Notes: generated by a model from the letters alone, not told the origin. Positions 32,229-41,136 are shown, numbered from the stretch's first letter. The stretch: 64,000 bases of DNA from an uncultured Eubacteriales bacterium (GCA_934432725.1 CAKRZE010000001.1:186001-250000); one strand, 5' to 3'. Numbers and translations: made by a program.

Positions 32229-34013
32229 TTATGCCTCCGGGGCAGGCTTCAGCAGAAGCGACGGCTGCATGGTTGCTTTCAGCTTATACATCAGGTAATC
32301 GTCATCCACCTTGGTCACGGCTCCCCCGATGATCGGATATTCCTCAAGATTTGCCTTGGTTTCCCGCAGCATATCTTCACAAAAAACCATTCCGGGCGTT
32401 TCATCAAATTCCGCAATCAGATTGCGGTCATCCGTCAGTCTGAATTTTATCAGTCTGGTGCAGGGCGTTTCCTGATAGCTGATCCTGAGCTTCAGAACAG
32501 GACGCTCCTCCTCATCCACCGCGCACTGTCCGGACACCGCCACCCGGTACGGCGCCTTCCGGAAGGTCAGGTCCGTCACCTCCGGCACATCAAAGCCGAC
32601 CGGCAAACAATAGTCCTCCTCCTGCTCGGTAAAATGCAAAAGGAATTTTCCGTCTGCACAGGAAAAACCGATTTTCCACAGACCGCCCGTATACCGGTTG
32701 CTGATCATTTGCAGCAGCATCGGCATCAGTCCGATATGGGAAGCAATGTCTTCCTCTGTCACGAATACCTTCCCGGACCAGATATTCACGCATTCGGAGG
32801 GATATGGCAGCTCCTGCCGGCGCGGTCTGTGAAAGAAAAGGAGCCAGTGGTGCTTCGGTTCTGGTCTGCGGTGCGGAATCAGAGAACGGCAGAGCGCTTT
32901 CAGCTGTTCCTCGCCCGTATGCGACGGAGGAAGAGACACAGGCGGCGTCAGATTTCCGAAAAACCGCTCTACAAGCTTAAAGTAATTTCCCTGCTGGAAC
33001 ATTTCGTCATTTCCGGCATTTGTCACAAGCAGAATGCCGCTGTCGCGCATACCGAGCACGTTCTGCCCCAGCATGCCGTTAAATAAAAACCAGTCGTGCC
33101 TGCGGCAGCGCCATATCTGATACCCGTAATCAAAATCGCCGTATTCCTCCGGCGCCTGCGCATGCACTGCCGTTGCCTGCCGAAGATACGCCTCGGAAAT
33201 CAGACGACTCCCCTTCCAGATTCCGTCCTGCAAGACAAGCTGCCCGATCTTTGCAAAATCCTCTGGTCTGATGTAAAGCCCCCAGCCGCCCTTTTCGGTG
33301 CCTGCCGGACATGTTTCCCAGAAATATGAGCCGATACCGAGCGGTTCATACAGCCGCTGCCGCAAAAATTCCGTCATACTCTTTCCGCTGAGCTTTCGGA
33401 CGATCGCAGAAAGAAGGTATGTATTCAGGCTGTTATACCGGAAGGTTTTTCCGATTTCCCCAGTCACGGCAGAGTTCAGATAGCATTTCAGCCAGTCCGT
33501 ATCGGTCATAGCTTCCGCTTCATTGAATACGATTCCGCTCCGCATTGTCAGAACGTCCTCCACGCGCAGCGCGCCGAGCTTCAGCCGCACAATCGGAGAG
33601 ATCTGCTTTTCGAATATAGAAACAATCTTGTCATCCAGCCGCAGCTTTCCGTCGTCAATCAGCATACCGATCGCAAGCGATGTCACACTTTTGCATGCGG
33701 AAAACGTATATTTCGGAACAAGAATATCCTGATCACCGAAGGAGGACTCAAAAATCACCTTTCCTCCGCGCAGAATCATCATATTGTGCATGTGAAGCGA
33801 ACGGTCATTTTTGACCGCCAGAACAAAGTCCCGCAGCATGGCAGAGGAAATCCCCTGTGATTCCGGGGTCGCGCGCTCAAACGGCTGATCTATGGGAGAA
33901 ATCACGCATGCAGGCTTTTCCACCGGCGTATCCGTAATCGGAATCACGCTGTGATGGACGTCAAAAACTCTGTTCAGAAGGGTCAGGGTATGTCCGACTG
34001 AATTGATATTCAT
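32229..34013 (-). CDS. Serine hydrolase of the beta-lactamase (class C/PBP4*) family
   Basis: A 594-residue protein. The beta-lactamase-related domain spans about residues 45-345, with the SxxK nucleophile motif SACK (Ser105, Lys108) and a YNS motif (Tyr193-Ser195). About 240 C-terminal residues form a beta-rich region of unknown role. Such proteins act as D-aminopeptidases, esterases or PBP-like enzymes; true beta-lactamase activity is unlikely. No signal peptide is visible, so a cytoplasmic location is likely. The ATG at 34013 has AAGGAG eight bases upstream. It lies 69 bp after the ABC ATPase gene on the same strand. Confidence 0.85.
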   Translation of the reverse strand: MNINSVGHTLTLLNRVFDVHHSVIPITDTPVEKPACVISPIDQPFERATPESQGISSAMLRDFVLAVKNDRSLHMHNMMILRGGKVIFESSFGDQDILVPKYTFSACKSVTSLAIGMLIDDGKLRLDDKIVSIFEKQISPIVRLKLGALRVEDVLTMRSGIVFNEAEAMTDTDWLKCYLNSAVTGEIGKTFRYNSLNTYLLSAIVRKLSGKSMTEFLRQRLYEPLGIGSYFWETCPAGTEKGGWGLYIRPEDFAKIGQLVLQDGIWKGSRLISEAYLRQATAVHAQAPEEYGDFDYGYQIWRCRRHDWFLFNGMLGQNVLGMRDSGILLVTNAGNDEMFQQGNYFKLVERFFGNLTPPVSLPPSHTGEEQLKALCRSLIPHRRPEPKHHWLLFFHRPRRQELPYPSECVNIWSGKVFVTEEDIASHIGLMPMLLQMISNRYTGGLWKIGFSCADGKFLLHFTEQEEDYCLPVGFDVPEVTDLTFRKAPYRVAVSGQCAVDEEERPVLKLRISYQETPCTRLIKFRLTDDRNLIAEFDETPGMVFCEDMLRETKANLEEYPIIGGAVTKVDDDYLMYKLKATMQPSLLLKPAPEA

Positions 34014-34082
34014 CGCAAATCTCCTTTCGGTCATCAAACGAAGAACGGATTCCGGGGCTTTTCAATTCCGGCACGGCTGTTT

Positions 34083-34796
34083 TCAGTCCGCCGTGTGAAA
34101 CGGATTCAGGAAGCGGCTTCCCAATGCGCTTTTGGTATAGTCGGAGGTTTTTCCGAAAAACAGCTGCTTATGCCCCAGCTGAAGAATACGGTTCGCATAT
34201 TTGACGGCTGCCGGAATGTCGTGCGACACCATAATCACGGTAATTCCGTGCTTCTGATTGATCTCCGATATCACACGGTACATGGAAGCCGTTGCCATAG
34301 GATCCAGTCCCGCAACCGGTTCATCCAGAAGCAAAAGCCGACTGGTTGCACACAGTGCGCGCGCCAGAAGAACTCTCTGCTGCTGCCCGCCGGACAAAGC
34401 CTGAAAGCTCTGCTTTTTCATGGCTTCCATTCCCATAAGAGCAAGCTTTTCATCCGCATCCGCCCGGTCTGCCTTTCTGTAAAACGGAAGCACACCGCAT
34501 TGGTTCAGGCGGCCGGAAAGAACCACCTCATAAACGCTCGCCGGGAAATCCTTCTGTGCCGCTGACTGCTGCGGAAGATATCCGATTCCGTCCGGCTTCA
34601 AGCCGTCTCCGTATAAAATACTCCCGGTTTCCGGCGCCTTCAGTCCCAAAAGTCCCTTGATCAGAGTGCTCTTTCCGGAGCCGTTTTCCCCGACAATGCA
34701 CAGGTAATCCCCCGCGTTGACCGAGAAGGATACGTCATGCAGCACGGTTTTCCCGCCATACGCAAAGGATACATTTTCACAGGTGATAAAAGCCAC
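34083..34796 (-). CDS. Metal ABC transporter ATP-binding protein (ZnuC/AdcC-like)
   Basis: A 237-residue ABC ATPase: Walker A GENGSGKST, signature LSGGQQQR, Walker B LLLLDEP, H-loop SHD. Overall it most resembles the ZnuC/AdcC/MntB group for zinc or manganese uptake (YLPQQSAAQKDFPASVYEVV). It starts at GTG with GGAGG seven bases upstream. The permease and binding protein usually adjacent are absent; neighbours are a MATE exporter and a serine hydrolase. It must use partners encoded elsewhere, or serve a different membrane protein. Confidence 0.87.
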   Translation of the reverse strand: MAFITCENVSFAYGGKTVLHDVSFSVNAGDYLCIVGENGSGKSTLIKGLLGLKAPETGSILYGDGLKPDGIGYLPQQSAAQKDFPASVYEVVLSGRLNQCGVLPFYRKADRADADEKLALMGMEAMKKQSFQALSGGQQQRVLLARALCATSRLLLLDEPVAGLDPMATASMYRVISEINQKHGITVIMVSHDIPAAVKYANRILQLGHKQLFFGKTSDYTKSALGSRFLNPFHTAD

Positions 34797-34986
34797 TCCG
34801 TTCCCTCCTCAAAAAAGCCTGTCCGTTCTCTTTCCAAGCGTTTTCGGGCTGATCGTTTTTCAGGAAGCAGCCGTAACGCAAAAGCATTTCGAAACCGGAA
34901 AACGGTCCGCGCAGCCGGCACGTTTTGCCCGGACCGGCACACGCACCCGCAAAGCAGCCGTCAATCCAAAGCAGCCGTTCCGACAG

Positions 34987-36375
34987 TCAAGCCACGGCAT
35001 CCCGGTACTGCATTGCCGCAATCCGGCGGTCAAGCCTGCGTTTGACCACGGTGTAGCAGATAACATGCACCGCCAGTGTGATAAACCACGAAATCGGATA
35101 CGAAATATACAGGGATTCCAGCGTCCTGAACTGTGCAAACACCGTATAGATCCACACGATCCGCAGTCCGCATGCACCGACAAGCGACACAATCATCGGC
35201 ATAACGGAATATCCGAGTCCGCGCAGCATTCCGACCATCGTATCCATCATACCGCACAGAAAGTATGTAACGCAGATAAGACTCATACGCTTCATTCCGA
35301 CCGCAATGGCTTCCTGCTTGTCCGTATAAATACTCAGAAGCTGCGGTGCAAACACAAAAGCAAGCACCCCGGTCAAAGCGCCCGCCGCAAACACAAAGAT
35401 CAGGCAGTCGCGCAGGATCTTATTGATCCGGTCATACTTCTTTGCACCGTAATTCTGACCGGTAAAGGTAATTGCCGCATGGTAAACGGAATTCATGATC
35501 GTATAAATAAAGCCTTCGATATTGGACGCTGCCGTGTTGCCTGCAACAACCGCCGTGGATTGGAAGGAGTTTACCGCCGACTGGATCATAACGTTGGACA
35601 CGGAAAAGATCGATCCCTGAAGCCCCGCCGGCAAGCCGATTTTCGCCATCATCAAAAGAATTTCTTTGCTGACACGGAGCTTTCGAAGCTCCAGACGGAA
35701 CGAGCCGGGCATACGCATCAGGCAGATAACCACCAGTATTGCAGACAGCGTCTGTGAAACGGTCGTTGCCAACGCGACACCGCTGACGCCCATATGAAAA
35801 CCAATGACCGTCACAAGATTCAGAATCACGTTCAAAACCCCTGCCGCAGTCAGGAAATAAAGCGGACGTCTGGTATCTCCTTCGGCGCGGAGAATGGCGC
35901 TGCCGAAGTTATAGACCATGCATGCCGGCATTCCGATGAAGTATATTTTCATATACTGCACGGCAAGCGGAAGCACGTCGGGCGGCGTATCCATCAGCGT
36001 CAAAAGAGGCTTTGCCATCAGAAAACCGAATACCCCGACCGCAATTCCGCCGATCAGGCTGACCAGAATTGATGTATGCACCGTCCGGCTGACCCCGTCC
36101 TCATCCTGTGCACCGAAAAACCGGGCAGCCACGACATTGGTTCCGACGGACAGCCCCATAAACACCTGCACGATCAGATTCACCAGAGAGCCGGTCGATC
36201 CTACGGCGCCCAGCGCCTCTTCCCCCGAGTACCTTCCGACCACCACAAGATCCGCCGCATTGAACAGCAGCTGGAGCACGCCGGATGCCATTAAAGGAAG
36301 GGAAAACAGCAGTATTTTCGGAAACAGCTTCCCTTCCGTCATATCTATTTCATTTTGTCCCTTTTTGATCCACAT
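34987..36375 (-). CDS. MATE family efflux transporter
   Basis: A 462-residue, twelve-helix MATE transporter (NorM/DinF superfamily), which exports cationic compounds using a sodium or proton gradient. Typical blocks include the N-terminal FPKILLFSLPLMASGVLQLLF, VGRYSGEEALGAVG and GAILRAEGDTRRPLY-like segments after helix 4. The substrate cannot be told. The start at 36375 has only a close AGGA; a second ATG (MTEGKLFPK, residue 12) is possible. A sigma-A promoter lies about 80 bp upstream. Confidence 0.93.
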   Translation of the reverse strand: MWIKKGQNEIDMTEGKLFPKILLFSLPLMASGVLQLLFNAADLVVVGRYSGEEALGAVGSTGSLVNLIVQVFMGLSVGTNVVAARFFGAQDEDGVSRTVHTSILVSLIGGIAVGVFGFLMAKPLLTLMDTPPDVLPLAVQYMKIYFIGMPACMVYNFGSAILRAEGDTRRPLYFLTAAGVLNVILNLVTVIGFHMGVSGVALATTVSQTLSAILVVICLMRMPGSFRLELRKLRVSKEILLMMAKIGLPAGLQGSIFSVSNVMIQSAVNSFQSTAVVAGNTAASNIEGFIYTIMNSVYHAAITFTGQNYGAKKYDRINKILRDCLIFVFAAGALTGVLAFVFAPQLLSIYTDKQEAIAVGMKRMSLICVTYFLCGMMDTMVGMLRGLGYSVMPMIVSLVGACGLRIVWIYTVFAQFRTLESLYISYPISWFITLAVHVICYTVVKRRLDRRIAAMQYRDAVA

Positions 36376-36455
36376 ATCCTGTCACTTTTTATCACTTTCA
36401 GAAAACATGCGGGAACACGCTCCGGCATTCCCGTCAAATATAATCAGATATAAGA

Positions 36456-36484
36456 AGTATAGCACATTCTCCCGCATTTTGCAA
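36456..36484 (-). promoter_or_regulatory. Sigma-A promoter of the MATE gene
   Basis: On minus: TTGCAA (36484-36479), 17-bp spacer, TATACT (36461-36456), with TGTGC ahead of the -10 box. It may also serve the ABC ATPase and serine hydrolase genes. Confidence 0.82.
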
Positions 36485-36587
36485 GTACCGCCGGAAAATT
36501 GCCGTTCCAAAGCGGATGCCCGTTGGCTTTCCTTTTTTATACAAAAAACGGCTTGCCCCGCCTAAACCGCCTCAAAGCAAACATAAA

Positions 36588-36612
36588 AGGAAACGGAGCC
36601 AAAGAACTCCGT
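36588..36612 (-). terminator. Probable terminator of the SDR gene
   Basis: ACGGAG (36593-36598) pairs with CTCCGT (36607-36612) around an eight-base loop; TTTCCTTTTATG follows on minus, about 60 bases after the SDR stop. Confidence 0.5.
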
Positions 36613-36674
36613 CCCCGTTTTATGCCGACAGTATCTTCCGCAGCCGGAAGTACCGATACACCGAGCGATCCGTT

Positions 36675-37475
36675 TTACGGTCTCTGCCCCATGCCGCCTT
36701 CCAGTGTAAGCGTTTCACCGCTCATGTACTTGAAGTCCTCAGACGCCAGCTGCACGCAGACGCGCCCGATTTCCTTCTCCACATCGCCGTAATGTCCCAT
36801 CGGAGGCATCTTCACATTCGCCTTAAACGCCTCCGGATATGCCTGCTCGAACTTTTCAAGCTGTGCGGTCCATGCCAGCGGGCAGATCACATTGACGTTA
36901 ATACCGTCCTTGCCCCATTCGGTTGCGGCAACTCTGGTCAGTCCGCGGATACCTTCCTTGGCAGCGGCATATGCGCACTGTCCGTAATTTCCGAACAAAC
37001 CTGCTCCGGACGCAAAATTGATCACAGTACCTTTTGTTTCCTTCAGATACGGATAGCATGCCTTCATATAGTAAAATGCTGCATACAGACCGGAATACAG
37101 AGCCAGATCAAACTGCTCTGTGGTATGATCCGCCAGCGTCACACCGGAAGCGGATGCCTGCGCGTTATTGATCAGAACATCGATTCTGCCAAAGGTCTCC
37201 ACTGCTTTTTTCACGACACCCTGCACAATCGCTTCGTTGTCAGAGCCGGCGCTCACGTCAGCCTGCACGGGAAGGACCTTGATCTGATAGAGCCGTTCAA
37301 GCTCCTCCTTTGCGTCCTCCAGCTTCTTTACGTTTCTCCCGGTCAGAACGAGATTGGCGCCTTCCTTTGCATATGCCGTGGCAATTCCGTAACCGATCGA
37401 GCCGCAGCTTCCGTCAGAAAGCACCGCTCTGCCTCCGCCGGTGATAATCGCCGTCTTATTCGTTAAAAATCCCAT
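36675..37475 (-). CDS. SDR family NAD(P)-dependent oxidoreductase
   Basis: A 266-residue classical short-chain dehydrogenase. The Rossmann glycine motif is unusual: TGGG is separated from SIGYGIA by about ten residues (RAVLSDGSCG). NNAQAS, the Ser of NFASGAG and the YAAAK catalytic Tyr/Lys are intact, and DVSAGS marks the adenine pocket. The substrate is unknown; a keto-acyl, steroid or sugar alcohol are all possible. A promoter with a 17-bp spacer lies about 37 bp upstream and AAAGGAG seven bases before the ATG, so it is a stand-alone gene. Confidence 0.9.
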   Translation of the reverse strand: MGFLTNKTAIITGGGRAVLSDGSCGSIGYGIATAYAKEGANLVLTGRNVKKLEDAKEELERLYQIKVLPVQADVSAGSDNEAIVQGVVKKAVETFGRIDVLINNAQASASGVTLADHTTEQFDLALYSGLYAAFYYMKACYPYLKETKGTVINFASGAGLFGNYGQCAYAAAKEGIRGLTRVAATEWGKDGINVNVICPLAWTAQLEKFEQAYPEAFKANVKMPPMGHYGDVEKEIGRVCVQLASEDFKYMSGETLTLEGGMGQRP

Positions 37476-37511
37476 TCTTATAGCTCCTTTCTGCTTACAG
37501 GATTCGACTAT

Positions 37512-37540
37512 AGTGTAGCAGGTTTTCTGTCAAAAGTCAA
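37512..37540 (-). promoter_or_regulatory. Sigma-A promoter of the SDR gene
   Basis: On minus: TTGACT (37540-37535), 17-bp spacer, TACACT (37517-37512). Confidence 0.78.
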
Positions 37541-37984
37541 TCCCACAGGGCATAAAATGTGACAGAATCCCCCTTTGGGGAAAGCATCCGGCTTCCCGCC
37601 GCACCTTCGGCATTGAGCCTTTCTTTTTCGGCTCCGGCATTCAAAATAAAGCCCGGTCAACTGCCGAGCTGCCCCATTCCTGCCCTTTACGTATTGCGGC
37701 AGGTCCCCGTATCCCCCCGGCAAAACAGAGAACAACTGCGCCCGCAGCATTCGGGCCCTCCGCACTTGACCGCATCCAAAAGGTAAAGCCGCATGCCGGA
37801 ATGACTGCATCGAAGTGAAATATCGGCTGTACCGGATGGGAATTTGCCGCTTGCATCGCCCTTGCGGGATCTGTGAAATTCGCTTTATGTGTGAAATACG
37901 CTTTCGGTGTGCGGAATGCCGGCGGACCCGGTTTTATTTCGCATTGCGATGGCGGCGGTGAGTAATGCTTTGCGGCGCTGTTCA
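37541..37984. other. Intergenic region between SDR and tRNA genes
   Basis: No gene recognised. A short imperfect tandem (GTGAAATTCGCTTT then GTGAAATACGCTTT, about 37872-37908) is the only structure seen besides the tRNA terminator. Confidence 0.45.
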
Positions 37985-37987
37985 ATG

Positions 37988-38016
37988 AAAAAACCACTTG
38001 CAAAAGCAAGTGGTTT
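37988..38016 (-). terminator. Terminator of the tRNA-Ser gene
   Basis: AAACCACTTGC (37991-38001) and GCAAGTGGTTT (38006-38016) form a perfect 11-bp stem with an AAAA loop; six T follow on minus. It begins five bases after the tRNA CCA end. Confidence 0.92.
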
Positions 38017-38020
38017 TTCG

Positions 38021-38110
38021 TGGCGGAGAAGGCGAGGATCGAACTCGCGCGCCGGAAACCCGACCTAACAGTTTAGCAAACTGCCCCCTTAACCCCTTGG
38101 GTACTTCTCC
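38021..38110 (-). tRNA. tRNA-Ser (anticodon GCU), with encoded CCA
   Basis: A 90-nt tRNA on minus. The acceptor stem is GGAGAAG/CTTCTCC, the T arm GCGAG-TTCGATC-CTCGC, and the anticodon loop TTGCTAA puts GCT at 38077-38075. A long variable arm marks it as class II and serine-type. It decodes AGC/AGU. The CCA end is encoded. It has its own promoter and terminator. Confidence 0.96.
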
Positions 38111-38125
38111 GTGTCAACATTTGTT

Positions 38126-38154
38126 ATTATACCACAAAGCGTTTTGTTTGGCAA
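38126..38154 (-). promoter_or_regulatory. Sigma-A promoter of the tRNA-Ser gene
   Basis: On minus: TTGCCA (38154-38149), 17-bp spacer, TATAAT (38131-38126). The tRNA 5-prime end is 16 bases after the -10 box. Confidence 0.85.
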
Positions 38155-38276
38155 TAGTCTAAATATAAACATTCTGTGAACATTGGAACAATTTGCTTTC
38201 ATGCTCCGGCGCCGGCACCTCCGCGATAAAAGACGCGGGACAGCGGCATATCCGCTGTCCCGCCGGTCTGTGCGTA

Positions 38277-39533
38277 TCAGCTTTTGCTCTTATACTCGGT
38301 CGATTCGTAGCCGTAGATACCGCACTCCGTTGTGCCGTCGAAATATTCAAGCTCAATTTCACCGATGCGCAGCTTGCTCAGTTGACTTTTCTTAGTAATA
38401 TTCTTCATATAGACATGAAACTCGCCAGACAAATCTTTGTAAGCTTTTATCACTTCTCCGTCCTTGAACGGTCCGGTATATTTATACTTTTCCGTAAGGA
38501 CCTTATCCCCCACCCTGTTATAAAATTCAAGCGTGAACGTAATGTACTTTATATCCTTTCCGCTTGTATTATATGCTTCAAAATCAAATGCATAACTATC
38601 GTTTGAATATATGGAGGCTTCCGCAAGAAACTCCCCGCCGATCGGCGCGCCGATACGGGTCCTCATATCCACCATGTTTCTCTCGCCGCATCTTTGACAT
38701 ACGCCGTCGGAAAACGCATGTCCGAGTGCGGCTGTCTGATTCTTTTTATAGCTGTCAGAGCAGTTTCTGCACTGATACAGCGTATAGCCTTCGCTTTCAC
38801 AGGTCGGAGCCACAGTTGTGGTTTTGTAATCGTGTCCGGTCGCCCTGACTGTTTCGGTATAGCTGTACCCGCAGCCCGTGCAGGTATATTTTTTCTCGCC
38901 GGAGGATACGCAGCTGCTGCTTTTAAGAATCTCAACCGAATAGCTGTGTCCCTTCGCCTCAAGCTTCTTCTGATATTCGCCTCCGCATCTTGCGCAGACA
39001 TAAAATTCCTTTCCTGCCTTTGTACAGGTGTTCTTTTCAGATGATTTCAGCTTGTAATCGTGCCCTTTTTTGGCGATCGGTGCGGGCTTTTCAATTTCCG
39101 CCCCGCAAGTCCGGCAAATCGCACCGCCCGTATGACCGTCCTCGGTGCAGGTCGCCTCTTTTGCGGGCAAAGCCTCCCTGGTATGACCTACAGCCGGAAT
39201 CACCTCCTGCTTTTCCGTGATTTCGCCGCAAACGGAGCAATGACTGCCCTCGGTCAAGCCATCGGTGACACAGCCCGGTGCGACAGCCTCATCGGTAACG
39301 ATTGTGTGACCGCCCGAAAGCGTTTCCGTCTCGGTCATACCGCAGAGTCTGCATGTGCGCTCCCTTTTGCGGGGCAAATCACAGGACGTGCGTTTTTCCT
39401 CCTGCCATTCCCCGAACATATGCACGCATTCCTTCGTTATCGCAGGAGCCTTTCCGAAAAATTTGCATGCCGACAGCATGCTCAGGAGAAGAACAAGTGC
39501 AAGGATGCCAATCATCAAACCAGTCTTTTTCAT
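38277..39533 (-). CDS. Cys-rich repeat lipoprotein
   Basis: A 418-residue lipoprotein: the signal peptide ends in the lipobox LSAC (Cys near residue 23). The middle (about 50-300) holds seven CxxC units (CRLC, CSVC, CRTC, CARC, CTGC, CRNC, CQRC), each with a preceding single Cys and a following Gly-His, a zinc-ribbon-like repeat common in surface proteins of gut Clostridia. The last 120 residues are a beta-rich domain resembling DUF5780-like C-terminal modules (low certainty). Zinc binding or disulphide folding is inference. ATG 39533 (MKKTGLMIG) has GGGAAGAG upstream; an earlier ATG at 39572 would put a charged stretch before the signal peptide. A long, folded leader precedes it. Confidence 0.82.
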   Translation of the reverse strand: MKKTGLMIGILALVLLLSMLSACKFFGKAPAITKECVHMFGEWQEEKRTSCDLPRKRERTCRLCGMTETETLSGGHTIVTDEAVAPGCVTDGLTEGSHCSVCGEITEKQEVIPAVGHTREALPAKEATCTEDGHTGGAICRTCGAEIEKPAPIAKKGHDYKLKSSEKNTCTKAGKEFYVCARCGGEYQKKLEAKGHSYSVEILKSSSCVSSGEKKYTCTGCGYSYTETVRATGHDYKTTTVAPTCESEGYTLYQCRNCSDSYKKNQTAALGHAFSDGVCQRCGERNMVDMRTRIGAPIGGEFLAEASIYSNDSYAFDFEAYNTSGKDIKYITFTLEFYNRVGDKVLTEKYKYTGPFKDGEVIKAYKDLSGEFHVYMKNITKKSQLSKLRIGEIELEYFDGTTECGIYGYESTEYKSKS

Positions 39534-39637
39534 GTCTCTTCCCTGCTTTTGCTTTGTAAAAGAAGCCTTCATACTGTGAAAACCGCTTTCCCAAAATAAA
39601 AGCTCTCCCTTTCTTGATTGATTTTTCTTAGGAAAAC

Positions 39638-39804
39638 AAAAAAGTGCGCCCCCAATGAGAGACGCACCGAAAAAGTGCCGCTCTCATTGTTGCCACACAA
39701 TCTCAATCAAGCCGCAAAGGGACAAATGAAATGAGTAAAGAGAGAAAACACTTTTTACCAAAGTAATTTTCCCTTACGACTTGAATAATATTCGATTGTG
39801 TGGC
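39638..39804 (-). promoter_or_regulatory. Structured leader RNA (candidate attenuator or cis-regulatory RNA)
   Basis: On minus an 11-bp closing stem joins the predicted 5-prime end (39804-39794) to 39702-39692 (GCCACACAATC/GATTGTGTGGC). A hairpin follows: CTCTCATTG/CAATGAGAG (39681-39689, 39653-39661) with inner GTGC/GCAC. A competing short stem GTGCG/CGCAC (39667-39663, 39648-39644) is directly followed by T6 (39643-39638). The two cannot form together. No known riboswitch or T-box signature was recognised. Confidence 0.5.
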
Positions 39805-39810
39805 AGTTTC

Positions 39811-39819
39811 AGTATAGCA
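39811..39819 (-). promoter_or_regulatory. Extended -10 promoter of the lipoprotein gene
   Basis: TGCTATACT on minus, an extended -10 box; the -35 region is poor (TTCCAT at 17 bp). The predicted start, about 39804, falls at the first base of the leader stem. Confidence 0.6.
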
Positions 39820-40255
39820 CACTCCTCAATAAAATGGAAGAGCTTTTCAAAATTTTTTTTGATTTTTTCATACCCCCTCTGTCATCCTCCGAATCGGGCT
39901 TTGCCGCCGGACATTCCACTCCCGCATCAGCCTTCCCGCGGTCCGGCCTCGCGTCAGGAGCCGAAAGCCGGCATTCGGACAGTTCGGACATCGGAGCCTT
40001 CCGGGCAGTGAGAGACCCGGGAGAATAAAATCCTGCCGTTTCGCATAAAAATGTCGCAGAACGTTTGCCTTCGGAGCACAGTGGAATGCTGCGATGCGAA
40101 AGCCGCAACCACGGTCACGTCTTTATGCCCGTCATAACAGTGCTTCGCGGCAGTGCCGCATGGCATTCCTCCGGGCAATGCGTACCCGCTGCCTTCACAG
40201 AGGCACAAATTCAGATATTCAGCCGCTGACAGCGGCAGGGAGACTGGAGCACGGT

Positions 40256-41101
40256 ATGAACTATTCTTTCGTCAAAATGCAGAGCGCAGGAAATGACTAT
40301 ATTTACCTTGACTGCATGGAGGGCATGCCGGAAAACCCGGGCGCCATGGCGCGCACACTGTCAAGGCGGCGTTTTTCGGTCGGCAGCGACGGGCTGGTTC
40401 TGATCTGCCCGTCACGGCGGGCTGACGCCGGAATGCGCATGTTCAACGCGGACGGCAGCGAGGGAAGCATGTGCGGAAACGCCGTCCGCTGTGTCGGAAA
40501 ATACCTATATGACAGCGGCAAGGTTTTGAAAACATCGATCACGGTGGAAACCGAAAGCGGTATCCGTCAGCTTTGGCTGTCTCCCGGTTCGCTTCGCGCC
40601 CGCCCGGTATCGGCTGACATGGGCTTTGCGAGCTTCCGTCCGGAGGACATTCCGGCAGCTTCCGAGGCAAGCCTGATTGACAAAAGCATAATCGCCGCAG
40701 GAAAGCCGCTCCGCATCACCGCGCTTTCTGTCGGAAATCCCCATGCCGTTATCTTTTCGGAAGATTCCCGGGATCCGGACCCGACCAGTCTGGGACCCAT
40801 ACTGGAGCGTCATTCCCTGTTCCCGGATCGGACCAATGTGGAATTTGTCCGCATCCCGGCTTCAGGCACGCTTGCCGTTCGCGTATGGGAACGGGGAAGC
40901 GGAGAAACCATGGCTTGCGGAACAGGCGCATGTGCCGCCGCTGCCGCCGCAGTCAGAACAGGCAGAATGCCGCCCTCGCTTCCGATTACGGTCCGGATGC
41001 CGGGAGGGGAGCTTACGGTTTTATGCAAGCCGGACTTCCGTCTGACTTTATCCGGCGTCTGCGAAACGGTGTATCGGGGTGAGGTCTCCTATCCGGAATA
41101 G
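40256..41101 (+). CDS. dapF: Diaminopimelate epimerase
   Basis: A 281-residue DapF that converts LL-DAP to meso-DAP for lysine and cell-wall synthesis, using two cysteines in a cofactor-free mechanism. The first is in GSMCGNAVRCVG, the second in ACGTGACAA; the substrate block KMQSAGNDYIYLD is at the N-terminus. The ATG at 40256 has GGAG seven bases upstream; the frame extends upstream to 40094 but the homologous start is MNYSFVKM. It pairs with dapL 262 bp downstream, which makes its substrate. Confidence 0.96.
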   Translation: MNYSFVKMQSAGNDYIYLDCMEGMPENPGAMARTLSRRRFSVGSDGLVLICPSRRADAGMRMFNADGSEGSMCGNAVRCVGKYLYDSGKVLKTSITVETESGIRQLWLSPGSLRARPVSADMGFASFRPEDIPAASEASLIDKSIIAAGKPLRITALSVGNPHAVIFSEDSRDPDPTSLGPILERHSLFPDRTNVEFVRIPASGTLAVRVWERGSGETMACGTGACAAAAAAVRTGRMPPSLPITVRMPGGELTVLCKPDFRLTLSGVCETVYRGEVSYPE

Positions 41102-41136
41102 TCCGTTTCGGACAGGAGTTTCCCCCATTCTGCCAT

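Larger units (their letters stand above)
39534..40255. other. Divergent intergenic region: lipoprotein leader and dapF upstream
   Basis: The first 280 bases form the leader of the lipoprotein gene, with promoter and hairpins. The rest (about 39840-40255) is GC-rich; the frame running into dapF from 40094 does not look like coding sequence. No promoter for dapF could be pointed to with confidence. Confidence 0.55.

Noticed and set aside
32229..34013. True beta-lactamase (antibiotic resistance)
   Set aside because: The SxxK and Tyr motifs are shared by many esterases and peptidases; the long C-terminal domain and lack of a signal peptide argue against a secreted beta-lactamase.
39638..39804. 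A T-box, SAM or cyclic-di-nucleotide riboswitch in the lipoprotein leader
   Set aside because: The conserved core sequences of these classes (for example the T-box GGGTGG...ACCGCG element) are not present; only a general folding potential is seen, which is reported as a candidate.
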